A program made the translations under genes and the position numbers. Shown here piece after piece: positions 24,601 to 29,301 of a DNA stretch of 29,301 nucleotides. The notes under the pieces are model-generated. The model made no database searches. It saw only the letters and a list, made by a program, of their open reading frames with translations, and was not told the DNA's origin. The first letter of the stretch is position 1, and each line of letters opens with the position of its first letter. The DNA comes from an uncultured Amylibacter sp. (GTDB lineage Bacteria > Pseudomonadota > Alphaproteobacteria > Rhodobacterales > Rhodobacteraceae): assembly GCA_937944065.1 (NCBI GenBank), contig CALDZS010000271.1, forward strand, positions 1 to 29,301, read 5' to 3'.

Positions 24601-25093
24601 ACTCGCCGGCTCTGTTGCGTCAAAGCAGGAACGTAAATCCGCGCGGGGCAATCGGTTTGCCTTTGTGCAACTGTCCGACCCGACGGGATTATACGAGGTC
24701 ACGGTGTTCTCAGACACGTTGGAAAAGTTTCGCGATTACCTTGAGGTCGGGCAAAATGTAGTTCTGACGGTTGAGGCGACGACCGAAGCAGAGCAGCTGA
24801 AGCTTTTATGCAGAGGTGCACAGCCTGTCGATGTGACCGTGGCGGACGCGGCATCGGTTGGATTGAAAATCTATGTTGACGAGGAAGCTGCATTACAATC
24901 AATTGCGACGCGTTTGGAAGAGGTGTCCAAAACATCTGGAGCGCGCGGGCGTGGCCCAATTCATCTTGTCTTGTCAGATCCTGATCTGCCAGGCGAAGTT
25001 GAAATCGCGCTGAAGGGCGAGTTTCCTTTGAACCCGCAGGTGAAAGGTGCGTTGAAACATATCACTGGCGTTCAACTGGTCGAGGAGTTTTAA
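21641..25093 (+). CDS. dnaE: DNA polymerase III alpha subunit
   Basis: This replicative polymerase has 1150 residues from the chosen ATG. The N-terminal PHP domain starts with FIHLRLHTSYSLLEGA. The C-family polymerase core contains VGPGRGSGAGSLVAYAL and the catalytic acids in MPDFDIDFCMDRREEV (about residues 402-417). VALYRPGPMENIP and FNKSHAAAYAVVSYQTGWLK follow. An OB-fold segment (about 984-1060) begins VVAKLAGSVASKQER. Length and domain order match DnaE1, the essential enzyme, rather than the shorter DnaE2/ImuC. The frame continues 12 codons upstream to a GTG, but the family normally begins just before the PHP motif, so the ATG at 21641 is preferred. It stands alone, divergent from the ABC operon. 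Confidence 0.95.
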   Translation: MVKSPSFIHLRLHTSYSLLEGAIQLKKLPKMCADMGMPAVAITDTNNMFAALEFSDTAAATGIQPIIGCQVDLSYATAARPDERPPKAKPLVLLAQNERGYQNLMKLNSCLFLKSGDALPHVTPDQLAEFNDGLICLTGGALGPVGQFLQDGQREKAQALMARLAAIYPDRLYVELQRHPHEAGQSTPAESLTERGFVEMAYTMDLPLVATNDVYFPKTEMYPAHDALICIAEGSYVDQQEDRRRLTPEHYFKSPEQMKKLFSDLPEAIENTVEIAKRCAFKAYKRDPILPKFAEDEVQELRRQANEGLQQRLAVIPHAATVEEYQERLDFELGIIEGMGFPGYFLIVADFIHWSKENNIPVGPGRGSGAGSLVAYALTITDLDPLRYSLLFERFLNPERVSMPDFDIDFCMDRREEVIAYVQEKYGRDRVAQIITFGALLSKAAVRDIGRVLQMPYPVVDRLSKLIPVEGVKPVSIEKALADEPRLREEAKSEEVIDRMLTYAGQVEGLLRNASTHAAGVVIGDRPLDELVPLYQDPRSEMPATQFNMKWVEKAGLVKFDFLGLKTLTVIQGALELLKARGIDIDIGAIDLEDKATYDLYASAKTVAVFQVESSGMMDALRRMKPTCIEDIVALVALYRPGPMENIPTFCDVKNGRAERDLMHPSIDHLLDETQGIIVYQEQVMQIAQEMAGYSLGGADLLRRAMGKKIQEEMDKEKPKFLKGAAENDVPDKKAKEVWDLLDKFSNYGFNKSHAAAYAVVSYQTGWLKANYPVEFMASVMNCDLHLTDKLNVFHQEVKRLDIEVIPPCVNRSEATFSVSGKAIAYALGGLKNVGVEAMKLITDARAEGGAFVDLFDFARRVDLKRVGKRPVEMLARAGGFDQLDANRRKVLASVDQLVAYSAATFADRNSAQSGLFGDAGEDLPAPRLPMPEDWLPTERLTEEHKAIGFYLSGHPLDDYAGALKRKKVLTLAELTQKAQGGTVVAKLAGSVASKQERKSARGNRFAFVQLSDPTGLYEVTVFSDTLEKFRDYLEVGQNVVLTVEATTEAEQLKLLCRGAQPVDVTVADAASVGLKIYVDEEAALQSIATRLEEVSKTSGARGRGPIHLVLSDPDLPGEVEIALKGEFPLNPQVKGALKHITGVQLVEEF

Positions 25094-25147
25094 CGCAAAC
25101 GGACTGCAACAACTCTCACGACTGCGAGAACTGGCCGCTTTCCTTTT
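25094..25147. repeat. Intergenic repeat copy 2 (long form)
   Basis: CGCAAACGGACT starts right at the dnaE stop, and CTTTCCTTTT ends the unit at 25138-25147. The 32 bases between contain TCTC-ACGACTGC-GAGA, able to form a short stem. The two outer words are the same as those fused together at 13131-13150. It may be a degenerate dispersed repeat of the genome. Confidence 0.4.
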
Positions 25148-25199
25148 GTGCTGAATGGCGCACTGTGCAAGTTAGGTTGCAGCAATAGGAGAATGTTGG

Positions 25200-26417
25200 A
25201 TGCCAACGAACAAAATCACTTTCGCAGGCCATTCGGGCGACATGCTGGCTGCGCGGCTGGATCTGCCAACCGGCGCAATTTTAGCAACGGCGATTTTTGC
25301 GCATTGCTTCACGTGTAGCAAAGACATTCCCGCCGCTAAACGTATTTCACAACGATTGGCGTCGAACGGAATTGCAGTTCTAAGATTTGACTTTACCGGC
25401 CTTGGGCATTCCGAAGGCGAGTTCGCCAATACTGACTTTACATCCAACGTGGCAGATCTAGAGCGTGCCGCGCATTACTTGGCAATCGAGCATCAAGCAC
25501 CATCTTTATTGATCGGTCATTCGCTGGGGGGTGCCGCCGTTCTGCGCGCCGCAAAATTGATCGACAGCGTAAAAGCAGTCGCAGTGATTGGCGCACCATC
25601 TGATCCTGAACATGTCTTGCATAACTTTGGCAGTTCGTTGGCAGAGATTTCTGATAAAGGCGAGGCCGAAGTTAACTTGGGTGGTCGCCCGTTCACTATC
25701 CGCAAAGAATTTGTGGATGATGTATCCGCCACCAATCTGACTGAATCCATATCCACGCTGAAGCGTGCGTTGTTGGTGTTGCATTCGCCGATCGATACAA
25801 TCGTAGGCATTGAAAACGCTGCCGCGATTTTTGGCGCTGCGAAGCACCCCAAAAGTTTCGTCACACTGGACCAAGCCGATCATTTGATCAGCAGGGCAGA
25901 AGATGCGGATTATGCGGCTGGTGTCATCACCGCGTGGGCAATGCGTTATCTCGATTTACCAAAGCCAGCTGTGATGGTTGGCGCACCGGAAGGCGTCGTT
26001 CGATCCACAGAAGCTGACGGGGCGGGCTTTTTACAAGATATCCAAGCAGGCCCGGCGCACCATACGTTGGCAGATGAACCACTATCCTATGGCGGTACAA
26101 ACCTTGGTATGACACCGTTCAACTTTTTATCAGCTGGACTGGCGGCGTGTACATCAATGACCGTGCGCATGTATGCGCGCCGAAAGGGATGGCCGCTGGA
26201 TCACATTAGCGTTGATGTTCACCATGACAAAATTCATGCTGAAGAATGTGTCGATTGTGAAACCAAGTCTGGCAAAGTTGATCAGTTCACGCGCGTGGTA
26301 AATTTAAAAGGCGATCTGGATGACGCGCAGCGCGCGCGTTTGCTGGAAATAGCTGACAAATGCCCGGTGCACAAAACACTAGAGTCCGAGATTTCGATAA
26401 AAACAAAACTCGGTTAG
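25200..26417 (+). CDS. Alpha/beta hydrolase-OsmC fusion protein
   Basis: This 405-residue protein has two domains. Residues about 1-255 form an alpha/beta hydrolase with FAHCFTCSKD near the oxyanion site, the nucleophile elbow GHSLGG (Ser108), and a late acid and histidine (HSPIDTIV, LDQADHLIS). Residues about 275-405 form an OsmC/Ohr-like domain with the peroxidatic Cys317 (AGLAACTSMT) and the second Cys388 (KCPVHKTLES), both conserved, so thiol peroxidase activity is plausible. This fusion is a recognised family, but its in vivo substrate is unclear. It might hydrolyse an ester and reduce the resulting peroxide. An AGGAGA Shine-Dalgarno lies 7 bases before the ATG. Its stop overlaps the stop of the facing gene. 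Confidence 0.88.
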   Translation: MPTNKITFAGHSGDMLAARLDLPTGAILATAIFAHCFTCSKDIPAAKRISQRLASNGIAVLRFDFTGLGHSEGEFANTDFTSNVADLERAAHYLAIEHQAPSLLIGHSLGGAAVLRAAKLIDSVKAVAVIGAPSDPEHVLHNFGSSLAEISDKGEAEVNLGGRPFTIRKEFVDDVSATNLTESISTLKRALLVLHSPIDTIVGIENAAAIFGAAKHPKSFVTLDQADHLISRAEDADYAAGVITAWAMRYLDLPKPAVMVGAPEGVVRSTEADGAGFLQDIQAGPAHHTLADEPLSYGGTNLGMTPFNFLSAGLAACTSMTVRMYARRKGWPLDHISVDVHHDKIHAEECVDCETKSGKVDQFTRVVNLKGDLDDAQRARLLEIADKCPVHKTLESEISIKTKLG

Positions 26418-26884
26418 TCTGCACGCACAGCAAGGGCTGCGAAACATCCTTGTTTCGCGTTATGAATGTGAACATACTCGACATCCGCATTGGTAAAATA
26501 GCTTTGCAGCTGCGATGCTAGATTAACACCCTCTACCACGTCTGCAGTGTGCATAAGATGATCGCGGCCGAAAGCGCGCACAGACAAAAGGCGGCGGGTG
26601 AACACGTCTGGCACTGCGTCGACGTTGGGCCTGGCGGTCTCGGCGCCCTTGCGCACGTAAATTGCATGGGTCGCATCATAGGGCGAGCTTTGTTTTTGGT
26701 GGGCGTAATTGACCAAAACCAACTCTTCGCCAACTTTTGCATCCGTTAGGCTGACACGACAAGGGAAACAGTTAGGTTCATCTGCAAAAACCCTGCGTGC
26801 GCGTGATTTTTTCAACTCTGTATCGCTTAGGTCAAAAAGATGGGCGAAGTCTGCGGCGTCGAGAGCGTGGATTTGGAATGACAT
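26414..26884 (-). CDS. DUF1203 family protein
   Basis: This 156-residue protein matches the DUF1203 family, of unknown function. Recognisable segments are the conserved NCFPCRVSLTDAKVGEELVL, NYAHQKQSSPYDATHAIYVR and the C-terminal YVHIHNAKQGCFAALAVR. Cysteines 39 and 42 (CFPC) form a CxxC pair and several histidines are present, so metal binding or redox use is conceivable, though that is speculation. There is no signal peptide or membrane segment, so it should be cytoplasmic. Its stop overlaps the stop of the facing hydrolase-OsmC gene by four bases (TTAG). An AGGATC Shine-Dalgarno precedes its ATG. Confidence 0.85.
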   Translation of the reverse strand: MSFQIHALDAADFAHLFDLSDTELKKSRARRVFADEPNCFPCRVSLTDAKVGEELVLVNYAHQKQSSPYDATHAIYVRKGAETARPNVDAVPDVFTRRLLSVRAFGRDHLMHTADVVEGVNLASQLQSYFTNADVEYVHIHNAKQGCFAALAVRAD

Positions 26885-26956
26885 TGTAAGATCCTGTTTT
26901 AGGTGTCACCCGAACCTAGTCAAATTCGACTTCTAAGCGACCCGAAACTTGCGCAT

Positions 26957-27166
26957 TTAATAATGTGGCGGTGGTTGATTGCCGATGGCGACAGAACCTT
27001 CGTTTTGCTCTGCATCGGCAGCGCGTTGCAACAGCACATTAATGCGGCGTTCAGCCAATTCCAATCGCTTTGATTGATCAGCAACAACGTCAGACAGCTC
27101 CTCTGCCAGACGCATGGTCTCTGCCAGCTTAATCTCTAACTCTGTGATGCGTGTATCTGTGTTCAT
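26957..27166 (-). CDS. slyX: SlyX-family coiled-coil protein
   Basis: This 69-residue protein has the typical SlyX layout: an N-terminal heptad-repeat coiled coil (ITELEIKLAETMRLAEELSDV, continuing to about residue 48) and the short proline-rich tail PPPHY that marks the family. The function is unknown; the name comes from a position beside slyD in enterobacteria. No clear Shine-Dalgarno is seen before the ATG. It is divergent from hisS. Confidence 0.88.
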   Translation of the reverse strand: MNTDTRITELEIKLAETMRLAEELSDVVADQSKRLELAERRINVLLQRAADAEQNEGSVAIGNQPPPHY

Positions 27167-27263
27167 ACTTTAGGGGATACGCAATCGTGGCAATGGGCGC
27201 AAGCTTGCTTGAATGCCCAAAGGCAATCCGTTAGATGTTTGGCCAACAAAGGATCGTTTCATC

Positions 27264-28766
27264 ATGGCCAAAGACAAAAAGAAAAAGCCGATGCGCCCAA
27301 AGGCGTTACCCCCAAAAGGGTTTCGCGATTATTTTGGTGCAGAAGTTTCACAGCGTAATGAAATGTTAGAAGCGATCACAGGCGTTTATCATCGCTATGG
27401 TTTCGACGCGTTGGAAAGTTCGGGCGTAGAAACGGTCGAAGCTCTGGGGAAGTTCTTGCCAGATGTTGATCGCCCGAACGCGGGTGTGTTTGCGTGGCAA
27501 GACGAGGACGATGCATGGATGGCATTGCGTTACGATCTAACCGCGCCATTGGCTCGCGTCTATGCGCAGCACCGAAATGAATTGCCAACACCGTATCGTC
27601 GGTATTCCACAGGCCCAGTTTGGCGCAATGAGAAACCGGGACCAGGTCGGTATCGTCAGTTTTATCAATGCGACGCGGATACTGTAGGGTCATCTAGTAT
27701 GGCAGCAGATGCAGAAATTTGCTCGCTGTTGTCCGACACACTTGAGGCTGTTGGCATTCCACGCGGTGACTACATTATTCGTGTGAACAATCGCAAAGTT
27801 TTGGATGGTGTCCTCGAAACCATAGGATTGACCGAAGATAATCAAGACATAAAAGAAGGCGTGCTACGAACCATTGATAAAGCGGACAAGCTTGACCGCC
27901 AGCAATTGCTTGCTCTGCTGACAAGTGGACGGAAAGATTCTTCCGGGGCTTTTATTGATGGTGTGGGATTGCAACTTCAACAAGCGGAAGGCGTGTTAGA
28001 TTTCATTGCATCTACCGGTGGTGATAATCAAGAAACACTTGAACTTTTAAGTCAGGTCATTGGTGATTCAGCTATAGGTCAAAAAGGTCTGGAAGAGCTT
28101 GAAGAAATAGCATTGTTGCTGAAAGCTCAGGGATATCAGGAAGATAGAATTAAATTAGATGCATCCGTTGTGCGCGGACTAGGATACTACACTGGCCCAG
28201 TTTACGAGGCCGAACTAACTTTCGAAATTCTTGATGAAAAAGGGCGCAAGCGCCAGTTTGGGTCCGTTGCGGGCGGTGGGCGTTATGATGATCTAGTTGA
28301 ACGGTTTACAGGGCAAAAAGTTCCTGCAACTGGCGTTTCCATTGGTGTGGATCGTTTACTGGCGGCTTTGCGCGAAAAAGGTCGAATGGACCATACGGCC
28401 AAAGGTCCCGTTGTGGTGACGGTGATGGATCGCGACCGTATGGCCGACTATCAGGCGATGGTGGCGGAGCTGCGCAATGCAGGCATCCGCGCTGAAGTGT
28501 ATTTGGGCAACCCTAAAAACTTTGGCAATCAACTGAAATATGCTGACAAACGCGAAAGCCCAGTGGCAGTTATCCAAGGTGGTGACGAACTTGCCGCTGG
28601 TGTTGTCCAGATCAAAGACCTTGCGCTAGGTGCACGCCTATCGGCAGAGATTGAAACGTCGGAAGAATGGAAAGCGCAACCCGCACAGATGGAAATCAAG
28701 CGCGCAGATTTGGTTGCCGAAGTACGTGCCATGATCAAACGCGCAGGCGGCGAAACTGATGCCTGA
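27264..28766 (+). CDS. hisS: Histidyl-tRNA synthetase
   Basis: This class II synthetase has 500 residues from the ATG at 27264, which has an AAAGGA Shine-Dalgarno. It joins histidine to tRNA-His. Visible landmarks are PKGFRDYF near residue 17, motif 2 as RRYSTGPVWRNEKPGPGRYR (about 112-131) continuing QFYQCDADTVG, the histidine-binding GLGYYTGPVYEAEL (about 312-325), GGGRYDDLVERF, and motif 3 in GVSIGVDRLLAAL. The motif 2 loop and the insertion between motif 2 and the histidine loop differ from E. coli-type HisRS. They match the divergent Caulobacter/Rhodobacter-type enzyme, which is known to pair with an unusual tRNA-His. The frame continues 17 codons upstream without family-like sequence. 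Confidence 0.95.
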   Translation: MAKDKKKKPMRPKALPPKGFRDYFGAEVSQRNEMLEAITGVYHRYGFDALESSGVETVEALGKFLPDVDRPNAGVFAWQDEDDAWMALRYDLTAPLARVYAQHRNELPTPYRRYSTGPVWRNEKPGPGRYRQFYQCDADTVGSSSMAADAEICSLLSDTLEAVGIPRGDYIIRVNNRKVLDGVLETIGLTEDNQDIKEGVLRTIDKADKLDRQQLLALLTSGRKDSSGAFIDGVGLQLQQAEGVLDFIASTGGDNQETLELLSQVIGDSAIGQKGLEELEEIALLLKAQGYQEDRIKLDASVVRGLGYYTGPVYEAELTFEILDEKGRKRQFGSVAGGGRYDDLVERFTGQKVPATGVSIGVDRLLAALREKGRMDHTAKGPVVVTVMDRDRMADYQAMVAELRNAGIRAEVYLGNPKNFGNQLKYADKRESPVAVIQGGDELAAGVVQIKDLALGARLSAEIETSEEWKAQPAQMEIKRADLVAEVRAMIKRAGGETDA

Positions 28767-29301
28767 CGCCCGCTTGTCTGCACTTACATATTTACGCGAA
28801 GCCATCCTTGATGGATTTGAGAATAGTGGCGCGCAACGATGTGATGTACCCAGTCTTCTGCCTGCGGATGTTCTGCTGGATTTATACGGCGAGGATATTC
28901 GGGCGCGGGCGTACACCACACTAGATCCCGTACGCGGCGAATTAATTCTGCGACCAGACTTTACCGTGCCAATTGTGCAAGAGCATATGCGCACGGGCGC
29001 TGATCCTGCACGTTATTGTTATGCTGGTTCTGTCTGGCGCAAACAGGGTGACGGATCTGATATCGACAGTGAATACCTGCAGGTAGGATACGAATTGTTT
29101 GACGGGTCAGACAAAGCCGCGGCAGATGCGGAACTATTTGTTCTGATCGACCGAGCACTGGAAGATTTTGATGTGACGCCGTCGATGGGCGATGTGTCGA
29201 TCTTGCGCGCTGCGGTGCAAGGATTGCAAACTACGGATCGTCGCAAGGCGGCGTTGATGCGTCACCTCTGGCGGCAAGATCGGTTTGAAAATTTGCTGAT
29301 G
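28759..29301 (+). CDS. hisZ: HisZ, ATP phosphoribosyltransferase regulatory subunit (partial)
   Basis: This reading frame of 181 codons is open to the window end, so the 3' part is missing. The ATG overlaps the end of hisS by eight bases. HisZ is a catalytically inactive relative of HisRS that partners short-form HisG in the first step of histidine synthesis. The class II core is recognisable: LDPVRGELILRPDFTVPI, YCYAGSVWRKQGDGS and EYLQVGYELF. The overlap with hisS agrees with the hisS-hisZ-hisG order known in Rhodobacterales, and hisG is expected just beyond the window. Confidence 0.9.
   Translation, partial: MPDARLSALTYLREAILDGFENSGAQRCDVPSLLPADVLLDLYGEDIRARAYTTLDPVRGELILRPDFTVPIVQEHMRTGADPARYCYAGSVWRKQGDGSDIDSEYLQVGYELFDGSDKAAADAELFVLIDRALEDFDVTPSMGDVSILRAAVQGLQTTDRRKAALMRHLWRQDRFENLLM

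Noticed and set aside
1..29301. CRISPR array, prophage, insertion sequence or defence island
   Set aside because: No regularly spaced repeats, transposase, integrase or phage genes were seen on either strand.

Overview
The window looks like chromosome from a marine Rhodobacterales (Roseobacter-group) alphaproteobacterium. I base this on the Caulobacter/Rhodobacter-type HisRS, the hisS-hisZ pair, the alphaproteobacterial elongator tRNA-Met, the DnaE sequence and the moderate G+C content judged by eye. This is inference from gene content; no database search was run. Most of the window is densely packed, intact metabolic and housekeeping DNA. I see no phage, insertion sequence, CRISPR array or defence genes.

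Region 1 (1-1300) is eroded DNA. It holds fragments of a sensor histidine kinase in three reading frames, a doubtful leftward ORF, and a leftward tRNA-Met(CAT) with a good promoter. Region 2 (1379-13026) is a polyamine island. Leftward are a GntR/FCD regulator, a gamma-glutamylputrescine-synthetase-like enzyme, a class III aminotransferase and a PuuB-like FAD oxidase. Rightward is a potFGHI putrescine/spermidine ABC importer followed, with overlapping or nearly touching ends, by a second glutamine-synthetase-family ligase, an agmatinase-family ureohydrolase and dtd. The expected logic is import of polyamines, conversion of agmatine to putrescine, gamma-glutamylation, then oxidation or transamination. 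A 16-bp perfect palindrome before potF recurs with one change before the leftward ligase gene, so the GntR protein probably controls both arms.

Region 3 (13198-16828) is a small catabolic cassette: a zinc alcohol dehydrogenase, an enolase-superfamily (MR/MLE) sugar-acid dehydratase-like protein, and an MFS transporter. Region 4 (16865-21505, leftward) is a BMP-family ABC importer, probably for nucleosides or purines, in the order ATPase, permease, permease, binding protein. It ends in a strong terminator that overlaps the end of the MFS gene. Region 5 (21641-29301) is housekeeping: dnaE, an alpha/beta-hydrolase-OsmC fusion, a DUF1203 gene, slyX, hisS, and hisZ cut by the window end.

The most interesting points are the paired diverged ligases around the polyamine importer with a shared operator, a 13-bp GAGA-loop hairpin between potF and potG, dtd in a polyamine operon, an altered metal-ligand position in the MR/MLE enzyme, and a decayed histidine kinase. 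No wholly new system is evident.
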